43,557 bases of DNA from DAOTTI01 sp034437795 (GTDB lineage: Bacteria > Chloroflexota > UBA11872 > UBA12225), in NCBI GenBank assembly GCA_034437795.1, contig DAOTTI010000167.1:1-43557 (forward strand), written 5' to 3'. Shown here piece by piece: positions 1-6,606 of the stretch; within the stretch, counting starts at the first letter, position 1; every line of letters begins with the position of its first letter. The notes below the pieces were generated by a model that saw nothing but the letters and a program-made list of their open reading frames with translations, ran no database searches and had not been told where the DNA came from. The position numbers and the translations under genes were made by a program.

Positions 1-1
1 G

Positions 2-199
2 CCGGCGCCCCGCCCGCCACACGTGCCGCTGGTCGTGGCCCGTGGCCCGGTGCCCGCCGACCTGCGCGAGCGCGTCGCTAGGGCGCACGCGGTGGCGGTG
101 GCCGACCGCCTGCGCCGCCAGGCCGCCCCGCAGGCGCAGGGCGCGCCCCTGCTCCGTGAAGGCAGCCGCGCCGACGGGCCCGGCGGCGAGGCTGAGTAG
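2..199 (+). CDS. C-terminal end of an unknown protein, cut by the window edge
   Basis: One frame is open from the first bases to a TAG at 197-199, giving 65 residues with a basic, alanine- and arginine-rich character and a charged tail (ending GGEAE). It has protein-like composition (for example a stretch reading PLVVARGPVPADLRERV) and is followed at once by non-coding tandem repeats. The start lies upstream of the window. I recognise no domain. Its place beside a replication gene fits an accessory plasmid protein, but this is only context. Confidence 0.45.
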   Translation, partial: PAPRPPHVPLVVARGPVPADLRERVARAHAVAVADRLRRQAAPQAQGAPLLREGSRADGPGGEAE

Positions 200-210
200 C
201 CGGGCCGGCT

Positions 211-350
211 GAGTGGTCGAGCGGTCGAGCGGTCGAGCGGCTGGGTGGCCGGGCGGCCTGCTGGCCGAGTGGCCGAGTGGCCGAGTGGCCGAGTGGCCGA
301 GTGGCCGAGCAGCGGTCGAGCAGCGGAGTGGTCGAGTGGCGGAGTGATCA
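211..350. repeat. degenerate 8-bp tandem repeats (ggccgagt / gtcgagcg)
   Basis: Six units of an 8-bp repeat (ggccgagt, the last ending in c) run from 263 to 310. They are preceded by three units of the related gtcgagcg at about 216-239 and followed by degenerate copies to about 350. Because 8 is not a multiple of 3 the array is unlikely to be coding. It opens a roughly 770-bp stretch without a convincing gene. Confidence 0.8.
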
Positions 351-555
351 GCCCCCGGACGGCGCCCGGCCCCCGGGGCCTGTAGCCCACGCGCCGCCGA
401 GGCCGGACGGGCAGAGGGCGGTGGCGCGCGGGCTTTTCCCGCCGCTGCTGGCTGCGCGCGCTGCGTCCCATCGGACGAGGCGGCGCAGGGCGCGCCTGTG
501 TGACTGTAATTGTTCCCCAGTCCCACCCCGGCTTCACGTGCTGCACCCGAGGGAG

Positions 556-591
556 GGAGTGAAGAAAGTGAAAAATCACTTTCTTCACTCC
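556..591. repeat. perfect 16-bp inverted repeat with AAAA loop
   Basis: The arms at 556-571 (GGAGTGAAGAAAGTGA) and 576-591 are exact reverse complements around a 4-base loop. The stem is AT-rich compared with its surroundings. It could be a protein-binding site, a nicking or unwinding site of an origin, or a terminator for the replication gene that ends at 969 on the minus strand, although it lies nearly 400 bp beyond that gene. A single arm of this repeat recurs inside the replication gene at 2375-2390. Confidence 0.8.
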
Positions 592-610
592 GCACGGCAT
601 ACCCTCACGT

Positions 611-700
611 GCAAGCCTAGCAAGCTAGCAAGCCTTCCTGGGAGGGGCTTGCAAGCGGGGTGCAAGCGGGGTGCAAGCCTGGCGCACGCGAGGTGCAAGC
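611..700. repeat. iteron-like array of seven GCAAGC hexamers
   Basis: GCAAGC occurs at 611, 620, 628, 651, 662, 673 and 695, all in the same orientation, with spacings of 8 to 23 bp (several near 11 bp, one helical turn). Together with the adjacent palindrome at 556-591 this resembles a plasmid or phage origin region bound by its own replication protein. The related block at 2297-2390 inside the replication gene carries the same elements in inverted order. Confidence 0.6.
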
Positions 701-739
701 TGGGGGCAGGCTCGATGCAGCCCCGGGGGCCGGGGGGAG

Positions 740-968
740 GCAAGGCCAGCGAGAGCCCAGCGAGAGCCCAGCGAGAACGAGAGCAGCGAGAGCGAGGTGG
801 TCCCCGGTCGGTGGGTGATGCAGCCCCGGAGGTGCCGGCCAGCCAGCCGCTGGCCGGTCGGCGGGGGGCAGCGGGGCAGCGGGGCAGTGGGGCGCCAGGG
901 GGCAGTGGGGCGCAGGAAGGCGCCGGCCAGGGCCTACCGTCTTCCTGCGCCCCGTCCTGCGCCCCGTC
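740..968. other. non-coding, low-complexity G-rich tract
   Basis: This stretch contains an 11-bp direct repeat (ccagcgagagc, about three units near 757-790), several degenerate G-rich repeats (ggggcagc / ggggcagt) near 866-915, and a repeated gcgccccgtcctgc motif just beyond the stop of the replication gene. Open frames exist on both strands but are repetitive and overlap one another, so I do not call a gene here. Confidence 0.5.
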
Positions 969-3143
969 CTAGACCCCGCCTCGGGCGGCGTCCTGGGCCA
1001 GGCGGGCCCGCAGCGCCTCGGGGGAAGGGAGCACCTCGCCGTCTCCTGGCATCGGCGACCCGATGCGCAGGTGAGCCGGCTGGTGGGGTCGATCCTGCAG
1101 GTTGACCAGGTAGCCGCGCTGAAGGGCCGCTCGCACACGGCGCGACGCGACGGAGAGGTCGACCCCAAGCTTCTCGGCCACCAGCTTGACCGTCACCCCG
1201 CCGGCGACGCCGGCCGGGTCGCGCGCCAGCTCGGCTACCGCCTGCACCGCCTGCCGGACGCCAGCCGGCACGGCGACGCCGACCTCCTGCGCGAGCAGGT
1301 CGGCAACCAACGCATGCACCGCCGCGTAATCGTCGAGCGTGGCGACGATTCGCCCGTACCCGTCGCGCTCCCGCGTCGCGCGATGAAGGAGAGCGTGCGC
1401 CTCGATGAGGCGCCGCACGGCGCCGGTGTCGCGGTTGAGGCGGGTGGCTAGCGGAGGGATCATGTCAGCGAGCGCGGCGGCGTAGGGGATGGTCACCCGC
1501 CGCTCGCCGAGCTCCAGCCATTCTTGCAGAGCCCGCCAGGGCCAGAGGTCAGGGCGCTCCTGCGCGAGCACTTCGGGCGCGGTCAGCGCGGCGCGCACGA
1601 CGCGCCGGATCTGCGCCGGCCCATCATCCACCGGCACGGAGAGCATGCGAGTTTCCAGTGCGGTCGCAAGCGCAGGCCATGTCGTGTTGACAATTGCCCC
1701 CGTCGGCCCCGCACGCTCGATGCGACGTGGGGTTAATCCCTTGCTCGTCTTCTCGACTGTATCGTAGAAAATCCGACCTTCCGACAGGAGCGTGCAGAGC
1801 AGATCACGCGCCAGCTCGCTGCTGATGCCTCCTGCTTCGAACAAGATAATCATGCGGTGGCGCAGGGACTCGTTGCCGTACGCAAGCGCTCGCTCCGAGG
1901 TGGAGGTCAGCTTGTAGTAAGCGCTCTCGGGAAACAGATCCAGAACTCGCGAAGTGGCGTAGCTCTTCCCAGACGAGCTGGCCCCCTTGACAAACAGCGA
2001 GACAGGGCGATCGAGCAGCCTGCTGGTCAGCGCCAGGTACAAGAGCTTGAGTAAACGCTCCTGCCCGACCACGCCCAGGCCCCGAAGGGTGCCCACGACC
2101 TTCGCTAGAATGTCTGGCTCCTCAGCCAGGTGGCGGCATCGCTCCCAGGCCGCCGCGCGGCGGCTCGCCAGCATGGCCTCTTCGACCGGGTCGACCTCGC
2201 CGGCCGCCCAGCCATCCTGTTGAAGCGTCTGTTGAGGCGACTGAGGCGTCTCCGGCGAGGGCGCTGCTGCCTGCCCCGGAGGCGGCGCGCTTGCGGCGAT
2301 TGCAGCCCGCTTGCAGGCCCCCTCCAGAGAGGATTGCACGCTTGCTAGGCTTGCACGGGAAGTGATACCCCTTGGGAGTGAAGAAAGTGAATTCGCTTGT
2401 GCTTCGCTTCCGTCCCCAGGCTCGGGGGCTACGCTGTCGCCACACTGAGGCGCTGCTGGCCGGCCAGCCGCTGGCCCCTCGCCGTCCGAGCCCGACCCGA
2501 GCCAGGCCGCTAGAAGCCCGGCAACTCCGGGTCCGAGAAGCTCATCCAGCGGCGGGGCCGGGAGCAACGGCCACGCCCCGGGCAGCCAATAGCCAACGGC
2601 GGCCAGGTACGCCTCGTTAGCGGTGCCGCGCACCTCGGCTGCGCCTCGACCGGCGAGAAGGGCAGCACCCCCCAGGACCGCCGACACTACCTCCGGCGGC
2701 GCCCCGGCCCGGCAGAACAGACGAACGAGACCCGCCAGGAAAGGCTCCCGCTCGCCGAGGTCCTCCGGTGGTGGCCAATGGCGGGCCAGCAAAGTCATAC
2801 ATGCCGCCAGACTCAGGCGGTCGAGCAGCTCGGGCAGCTCGACCAGCGACGGCTGGCCAATAGGACCAAGCGCAGGCGGGTGTCCGGCCTGGTCCGCTGC
2901 GCTTCGCAACGCGATCAGGACGGCGCCGTCGATGTCGCGCCAGCTCCGGCCGGTCGGCGCGGGCGTGCAGGCGTAGATCAGCCTCGCCCGCGGCCCGATG
3001 GCCGCTGCGGTGGGGGGCAGTGGTGTGCCGCTGAAGCCCACCCCGCGCCAGTCGCTGGCCGGCTGCGCCAGGCGGGCCGCCTCCGGTGCTAGTAGCTCGA
3101 CGGTTACGATAGAATGTTGACAACGGTCAACGAGGTCGGTCAT
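969..3143 (-). CDS. AAA+ ATPase, plasmid/phage-type replication protein
   Basis: A 724-residue protein. A P-loop (GASSSGKS, residues 387-394) is followed by a Walker B-like segment (RMIILFEA, 430-437), a possible sensor-1 (IVNTT, about 484) and a conserved-looking arginine near 499, as in helicase-like replication ATPases. Residues 1-210 form an unrecognised N-terminal domain. About 215-315 is a low-complexity linker rich in Ala, Pro and Ser. The C-terminus (about 640-690) looks like a winged helix. The ATG at 3143 has an AGGAG 6 bases upstream. The linker is encoded by DNA carrying the inverted copy of the iteron/palindrome block, as in lambda O where the origin lies inside the initiator gene. 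I infer an initiator or helicase loader of an integrative plasmid; the exact family is unknown. Confidence 0.7.
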   Translation of the reverse strand: MTDLVDRCQHSIVTVELLAPEAARLAQPASDWRGVGFSGTPLPPTAAAIGPRARLIYACTPAPTGRSWRDIDGAVLIALRSAADQAGHPPALGPIGQPSLVELPELLDRLSLAACMTLLARHWPPPEDLGEREPFLAGLVRLFCRAGAPPEVVSAVLGGAALLAGRGAAEVRGTANEAYLAAVGYWLPGAWPLLPAPPLDELLGPGVAGLLAAWLGSGSDGEGPAAGRPAAPQCGDSVAPEPGDGSEAQANSLSSLPRGITSRASLASVQSSLEGACKRAAIAASAPPPGQAAAPSPETPQSPQQTLQQDGWAAGEVDPVEEAMLASRRAAAWERCRHLAEEPDILAKVVGTLRGLGVVGQERLLKLLYLALTSRLLDRPVSLFVKGASSSGKSYATSRVLDLFPESAYYKLTSTSERALAYGNESLRHRMIILFEAGGISSELARDLLCTLLSEGRIFYDTVEKTSKGLTPRRIERAGPTGAIVNTTWPALATALETRMLSVPVDDGPAQIRRVVRAALTAPEVLAQERPDLWPWRALQEWLELGERRVTIPYAAALADMIPPLATRLNRDTGAVRRLIEAHALLHRATRERDGYGRIVATLDDYAAVHALVADLLAQEVGVAVPAGVRQAVQAVAELARDPAGVAGGVTVKLVAEKLGVDLSVASRRVRAALQRGYLVNLQDRPHQPAHLRIGSPMPGDGEVLPSPEALRARLAQDAARGGV
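2297..2390. repeat. inverted copy of the iteron/palindrome block, inside the replication gene
   Basis: Read on the plus strand, this block shows CCCGCTTGCA, then a CCTCC-containing spacer, then CGCTTGCTAGGCTTGCAC, then one palindrome arm (GGAGTGAAGAAAGTGA at 2375-2390). The same order of elements appears on the opposite strand at 556-672. The two copies are thus inverted repeats about 1.7 kb apart. This copy encodes part of the low-complexity linker of the replication protein. Confidence 0.65.
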
Positions 3144-3247
3144 GGTTTACTCCTGAGTCAGCAGGTTACTCCAAGTTGATCGTTGGGCCGCCGGGGACGC
3201 ACCCGGCGGCTTCTCTTCGCTTGTCAGGCCATCCGCGTCACCTCCTT

Positions 3248-3586
3248 TCAAAGCTCCTCCGCCTTCCACCCCTCGCCCTGCCGCAAGCGGAGCCGGCGCG
3301 GCAGCGGCGGCCGGGGCCGGCGCGGGAGTAGCGACGCGGTGTCCTCGCTCTCGCCGGGCGGGCGGGGGGCCAGGCGGGCCAGGATGGCCGCGACCTCGCT
3401 TTCCGTCCAAACTCTATTGCCCGTGGTAGGCTCCCGGCGGGCAGGCGGGATGACGCCGCGTCGCTCCCAGCGGGCGACCGTCAGGGGCGACCTGCCCAGA
3501 AGGGCGGCGAGCTCGCCGATGCGCAGCGGCCGTCCTGGACTCGGGCCGCTCGGGGCGCGGGTGGTGGGATCGTGGGTAGGGCTCAT
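3248..3586 (-). CDS. small MerR-like helix-turn-helix protein (excisionase/regulator type)
   Basis: A 112-residue protein whose middle part (residues 20-70) matches a MerR/excisionase-type winged helix: RIGELAALLGRSPLTVARWERRGVIPPARR, followed by W-T-E-S-E-V-A, the usual recognition-helix and wing pattern. The C-terminal third is basic and proline-rich. There is no effector domain, so it resembles the short DNA-binding proteins of integrative plasmids (excision or copy control). The start at 3586 has AAAGGAG nine bases upstream. It lies 104 bp upstream of the replication gene on the same strand, so the two may be co-transcribed. Role inferred from fold and position. Confidence 0.75.
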   Translation of the reverse strand: MSPTHDPTTRAPSGPSPGRPLRIGELAALLGRSPLTVARWERRGVIPPARREPTTGNRVWTESEVAAILARLAPRPPGESEDTASLLPRRPRPPLPRRLRLRQGEGWKAEEL

Positions 3587-3658
3587 TGCTCGTCTCCTTT
3601 GCTCACTGTTCAGTTTTCGGGCCGGGTGTCACTCCGATATAGCTAACGTCGCGACGCG

Positions 3659-3684
3659 CAGGTGCACATACCTGTCATACAGGT
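3659..3684. promoter_or_regulatory. three alternating CAGGT/ACCTG half-sites upstream of the MerR-like gene
   Basis: CAGGT at 3659-3663, ACCTG at 3670-3674 and CAGGT at 3680-3684 form two overlapping inverted repeats with starts 10 to 11 bp apart, so all lie on one face of the helix. They sit about 75-100 bp upstream of the MerR-like start codon. This fits an operator for that protein or for the XRE repressor, but no clear promoter was identified beside it. Confidence 0.4.
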
Positions 3685-4204
3685 CTGACCACCTCGGCTG
3701 CCGGGAGGACGGCCAGGGAACGGCCAGGGAAGAGCGCAGGGGGGCAGCGCGTGGGCAGTGTGGCAGCGTGATGCGCGTCGGCCGCTCGGGGACCGCGGGG
3801 AAGCGTGGGAGACGCGGGCGCCTGGCGGGAGCCGTCGCTCCGGGCGCAGGTGGAGCGGCTGTGCGCCCTGCTGCAGCCAGGCCTGCAGCAGGCAGCCGTG
3901 CCCCCCACTCCCGCTGGCCGGGGCCAGGACGCGCCCCAGACCGGGCGCCGGCCCCGCGCCTGAAGGCCACGCTCGACAGCCGCGCCTGAGGGCGACGCCT
4001 GAGGGCAGCGCCTGGGGACGCCTGAGGGCGCCTGGAGGCAGCGCCGCCTGCCCCGCGCGCACCTTCTCACACCTTCTCAAAGGAAGCTGGGCAGCGGCCG
4101 GCCACCCCACCGGCAGCCTGGCCGTCAGCATGTCAGCCCGCCCCTCGCCCCGGGCGCGAGGCCCCGACCGGCCAGCCCCGCCAGTCCAGCCGCTGGAGAG
4201 GCGA

Positions 4205-4244
4205 CCTCACCTACCACGGAAAACCCTACCCGTGGTAGGTGAGG
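4205..4244. repeat. perfect 15-bp inverted repeat with 10-base loop
   Basis: The arms CCTCACCTACCACGG (4205-4219) and its reverse complement (4230-4244) are perfect. The loop ends in CTAC, which can pair within the right arm to give an alternative smaller hairpin. The 11-mer CCCGTGGTAGG in this structure also occurs at 3419-3429 inside the MerR-like gene. It may be a protein-binding site or a terminator. Confidence 0.65.
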
Positions 4245-4327
4245 CAGCGGACAGCCGCCGGCCCCTGCCCCCGCCCGGCGCCCCTCCGCTGGCCGCTGGG
4301 CCCCTCCGTGCCTCTGCCGGGTAAAGC

Positions 4328-4362
4328 ACCGGCCCCGCTCTGCTCACCAGAGCGGGGCCGGT
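4328..4362. terminator. strong hairpin just past the SWIM-finger gene
   Basis: A perfect 15-bp GC-rich stem (4328-4342 with 4348-4362) around a 5-base loop lies 30 bp beyond the stop of the minus-strand SWIM gene. The following minus-strand sequence has only a short T-run (GCTTTAC), so it is a weak intrinsic terminator or an RNA-stabilising structure. Confidence 0.6.
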
Positions 4363-4391
4363 AGGGGGCGGGGGCGCCTGCGCGCAGTCGG

Positions 4392-4814
4392 CTAGCTGGC
4401 GAGGGCCGCCTGCGGGACCCGAGCCGCCTGCGCCGGCTGGGCCGGACGGGCCGGACTCGCGGACCGCGCCGCCCGCGCCGGCGCCTCGGCCAGGGCCTGC
4501 AGGTCAGCGCGGGCGGCTGCCTCGGCCTCCCGCACACGAGCCAGCCGCTCCGCCAGGGCCTGGGCCTCCTGCGCCAGGCGCTCCCGCTCCTCCTGATAGG
4601 CCGCCAGGGCCTCCACCTGCGCGCTGGCCGCCAGGGCCAGCAGGTGCGCGCACTGCCCGCGGTACCTGTACCCCTCGCAGTCACACTGGCCATCGGCCAC
4701 GCGATGCCAGGCGCCAGCGCACGAGCGGCTGGAGACCAGGCCAACGTGCACCGCCCGCCCGCGGATCACGCGATACTCCTGCCCTTTCACGGCCACTGTC
4801 CACTCTCTGACCAT
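4392..4814 (-). CDS. SWIM zinc-finger protein
   Basis: A 140-residue protein with a SWIM motif C-x-C-x8-C-x-H (CDCEGYRYRGQCAH, about residues 42-55). SWIM fingers bind DNA or protein and occur in Rad51-associated factors, SNF2 helicases and transposases. Residues 60-115 form a likely coiled coil (Glu/Ala/Arg/Leu heptads), and the tail is Ala/Pro-rich. The start at 4814 is chosen because AGAGGAGG sits 6 bases upstream and a perfect promoter lies just beyond; a longer frame to 5105 would run through that promoter and the divergent gene. It is transcribed divergently from the XRE gene and shares its operators. Specific function unknown. Confidence 0.75.
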   Translation of the reverse strand: MVREWTVAVKGQEYRVIRGRAVHVGLVSSRSCAGAWHRVADGQCDCEGYRYRGQCAHLLALAASAQVEALAAYQEERERLAQEAQALAERLARVREAEAAARADLQALAEAPARAARSASPARPAQPAQAARVPQAALAS

Positions 4815-4835
4815 CGGGGACCTCCTCTGCCGATG

Positions 4836-4864
4836 AGTATAGCAGGGCCGTGATAGAATGTCAA
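4836..4864 (-). promoter_or_regulatory. consensus sigma-70 promoter of the SWIM gene
   Basis: On the minus strand TTGACA (4859-4864), a 17-bp spacer and TATACT (4836-4841) form a near-perfect promoter about 22 bp upstream of the start codon. Most of its spacer and -10 is the operator-like repeat at 4838-4856. Confidence 0.85.
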
Positions 4865-4919
4865 GGGCTATGGGGTAAGACGCGGGGCAGCTTGCCGAAG
4901 CTATCACGCCCCTGCTATG
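4838..4919. promoter_or_regulatory. paired inverted operators between SWIM and XRE genes
   Basis: The 19-mer CTATCACGnCCCTGCTATr occurs on the minus strand at 4838-4856 and on the plus strand at 4901-4919, with 17 of 19 bases identical. Each copy fills the spacer and start of the -10 box of its own divergent promoter. This is what is expected if one repressor, most likely the XRE protein, shuts both promoters by the same contact. Confidence 0.75.
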
Positions 4920-4921
4920 AT
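4892..4921 (+). promoter_or_regulatory. promoter of the XRE repressor gene
   Basis: TTGCCG (4892-4897), an 18-bp spacer and TATGAT (4916-4921) precede the XRE gene. Transcription would begin near 4928, placing a GGAGG (4928-4932) at the very 5' end of the mRNA. This argues against the ATG at 4917, which lies inside the -10 box, as the start codon. Confidence 0.6.
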
Positions 4922-4946
4922 TGCAGTGGAGGTGTTGATACCAGCC

Positions 4947-5507
4947 ATGATCATCAACCATGTCTCCCGCCTGCTGGGGGAGCGTCGCGAGAGTGTCGCG
5001 GACCTGGCGCGGGCCACTGGCCTGTCGTACCCGGCCGCCTACGCCATCTATAAAGGAGAGGTCCGGCAGATTGGACTCCCGACCCTGGAGAAGCTGTGCC
5101 GCCACTTCGGCGTGGGGCCAGGGGAGATCCTGGAGTGGAGGCCTGACGGAGCGGACGGAGCGGACGGAGCCGAGGGGGCGGCGCCCGCCGCTGCGTCCGC
5201 GGGCCAGACTGAGGGCCAGGCGCCTGCCCCTACGCCTGCCCCTACCACCAGCGGCCCGCAGGAGCCGGCCTGGCGGGAGGCGCCGGCCATCCGCGAGCGG
5301 ATCGAGCGGATGCGCGAGGCGCGGCAGGTAGAGGCCGAGGCGCAGCAGCGCTGGTGGTCAGAGCTGATTGACCTCCTGCTGGAGTGGATGCGCTTCGAGG
5401 AAGAGGTAAAGCCCAGGGCGGCCAGCGCCGAGGCTGAGGCGATAATCCGCGCCGCCCGCCAGCAGCAGCCGCAGCGGGGACGGCGGGGCCGCCAGCCGCG
5501 GGCCTAG
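4947..5507 (+). CDS. XRE-family repressor with long C-terminal coil
   Basis: A 186-residue protein. Residues 1-65 are a Cro/CI-type helix-turn-helix (VADLARATGLSYPAAYAIYK, then LPTLEKLCRHFGVGPGEILEW), the compact form found in phage and plasmid regulators. Residues 70-115 are a low-complexity Ala/Pro/Thr linker with a repeated GAD motif. The rest is a charged helical segment (about 120-165) and a basic tail. The ATG at 4947 fits the domain; the GGAGG lies 14 bases upstream, rather far. It diverges from the SWIM gene and probably controls both promoters through the paired operators. The C-terminal part matches no family I know. Confidence 0.75.
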   Translation: MIINHVSRLLGERRESVADLARATGLSYPAAYAIYKGEVRQIGLPTLEKLCRHFGVGPGEILEWRPDGADGADGAEGAAPAAASAGQTEGQAPAPTPAPTTSGPQEPAWREAPAIRERIERMREARQVEAEAQQRWWSELIDLLLEWMRFEEEVKPRAASAEAEAIIRAARQQQPQRGRRGRQPRA

Positions 5508-6035
5508 GGACAGCGCACGCCGCCCGCCCCGCCTACCGGCCAGCTTGCCGGCCAGCCTGCGCAGGCGCCATGCCCTGCCTGCTGGCCGGACCTGTGCCCC
5601 CTGGCCAGCCTGCCCCGCCAGCCGCTGGCCGGCACGCAGCGGCCTTGCGCGCGCCGCGCCCCGGCCAGCGCCCGACGGATGCGCGCTGCCGGTCGTGGCC
5701 CGCCGGCCCGCCGGGGCGCGTTATAAAGGAGGGCGGGCACCCGGGGCCCGTAACCGCGCCGAAGGCGCGGGACGCCTGGCTGATCCAACTGCGGCGCGCA
5801 ATTTTCCTGGCCCTTCGGACTCCTGCCCCTGGCCGCCCGGGGGTGGCCCCTGGGGTTCCCCTGGGGACGGCCAGCGGGCGGCGCTGGGTGCGCACCCGCC
5901 CCGCCGCTGAGGGGCTGACGCTGAGGGGCTGAATTCGTCGTGTGGGGCTCACCTGCGAGGGCAGGGGCGCGCCTCACGCCTCTGCAGGGGGCGCGCTGCT
6001 CCGGCTGCCGCCCTGCCGCCCCCTGCACGGGGGCC
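5508..6035. other. non-coding stretch before tRNA-Pro
   Basis: About 530 bp of GC-rich sequence with overlapping arginine/proline-rich shadow frames and no ribosome-binding site. A short direct repeat (ctgaggggctga-like, near 5908-5931) is the only pattern seen. Sequences needed for excision of the element could be here, but nothing specific is visible. Confidence 0.4.
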
Positions 6036-6112
6036 TGGTCGGGGAGGGCGGATTTGAACCGCCGACCTGGTCGTCCCGAACGACCCGCGCTCCCAGGCTG
6101 CGCCACTCCCCG
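6036..6112 (-). tRNA. tRNA-Pro (anticodon CGG)
   Basis: On the minus strand the gene folds fully. The acceptor stem CGGGGAG pairs with CTCCCCG, the D-stem GCGC with GCGC, and the anticodon stem GGTCG with CGACC around the loop TTCGGGA (anticodon CGG, plus-strand 6076-6078). The variable loop is AGGTC and the T-arm is GGCGG-TTCAAAT-CCGCC. The discriminator A is at 6039 and CCA is encoded (6036-6038). The D-loop contains GG as required. Its anticodon stem differs from that of the neighbouring tRNA-Pro fragment. Confidence 0.95.
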
Positions 6113-6141
6113 CTATTGAGTACCCTATGTCAACATCTCGG

Positions 6142-6180
6142 TCCCGAACGCTGCGCGCTACCAGGCTGCGCCACTCCCCG
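6142..6180 (-). pseudogene. 5' half of a second tRNA-Pro, ending at the anticodon loop
   Basis: Minus-strand 6180 to 6142 reads as acceptor 5' strand (CGGGGAG), D-arm, anticodon stem 5' strand (CAGCG) and loop TTCGGGA. Homology then stops: the following bases do not pair with CAGCG and there is no T-arm. It is an independent tRNA-Pro because its anticodon stem and D-loop differ from the complete copy. The break at the anticodon loop is a classic crossover point for tyrosine integrases, so this is probably the chromosomal half of a disrupted tRNA gene at an attachment site. Confidence 0.75.
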
Positions 6181-6606
6181 CTGAAGGCACACGATGCACG
6201 TCACGACGCGTGTCGCCGTGCGTGTGCCAGACCTTTCATCTGAATTCTATCCGAGGCCTTGAGCAGCGTCAAACGCACGGCTGACCCCCTTCGTCCCTCC
6301 CTCGCCGGCAGGGGGGACGCGGACACGAAGACGCGGGGAGGGGGCCTCGCCCCCTTCGGCCCTGCCGTAGTGGACCCCCGACGCCGCGCACGGGGACGCG
6401 GAGACGCGGGAAGAAGATGTCACCGCCTTTGCTCGCGCCCGCGCCGAGCCTGCTCTGCATCGGTGAGGGGCACCGGGCATATCGTGGCGCAATCTATGCC
6501 TGTCGCTCGCACCTGCGGGCTCTACAAACATAGGCCCAGGGTGGGCCTGGGACCGGCAGGCCTCTCCTGACACCAGGGGCGAACGTTTGGCAGAATCCTG
6601 GCGCGG
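6181..6606. repeat. non-coding, with divergent copies of the genome's GC-rich intergenic repeat
   Basis: No gene is supported. Around 6285-6410 the sequence contains inverted and direct copies of motifs such as ggggacgcggagacgcgg and cccccttcggccctgcc, which recur at 26835-26875 and in the longer repeats at 10546, 16073 and 26921. The last 120 bp before 6607 probably hold the promoter and leader of the bS22 gene, but no box is clear enough to call. Confidence 0.5.

Larger units (their letters stand above)
3685..4391. other. gene-poor 0.7-kb stretch with two long hairpins
   Basis: Several open frames overlap on both strands here, but all are arginine- and proline-rich shadows without a ribosome-binding site or recognisable fold. 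The only clear structures are the inverted repeats at 4205-4244 and 4328-4362, listed separately. Partial direct repeats (cctgagggc variants) occur near 3985-4035. Confidence 0.5.
1..6180. mobile_element. right end of a putative integrated plasmid or integrative element
   Basis: The stretch holds a replication-type AAA+ ATPase, a MerR-like DNA-binding protein, an XRE repressor diverging from a SWIM-finger gene, many short repeats, and a tRNA-Pro next to a second, truncated tRNA-Pro at its right edge. None of these genes is metabolic, unlike the rest of the window. Integration next to or within tRNA genes is typical of actinobacterial and chloroflexal integrative plasmids. No integrase, relaxase or transfer gene is visible, so they would have to lie left of position 1. 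The boundary at 6180 is inferred from the truncated tRNA. An alternative is a local tRNA duplication beside a decayed prophage. Confidence 0.55.

Noticed and set aside
277..972. 231-residue plus-strand frame across the repeat region
   Set aside because: It starts in an 8-bp tandem array, has only low-complexity Pro/Arg/Gly sequence and runs through the palindrome and iterons.
617..1168. Minus-strand frame overlapping the end of the replication gene
   Set aside because: It is a different-frame shadow of the replication gene and of G-rich repeats, with no ribosome-binding site.
4815..5105. N-terminal extension of the SWIM protein
   Set aside because: It would be translated from sequence upstream of a perfect promoter and antisense to the XRE coding region; ATG 4814 has a strong ribosome-binding site.
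5880..5940. TPP riboswitch suggested by CTGAGGGG motifs
   Set aside because: The conserved THI-box sequences and partner stems are absent, and no thiamine gene follows.
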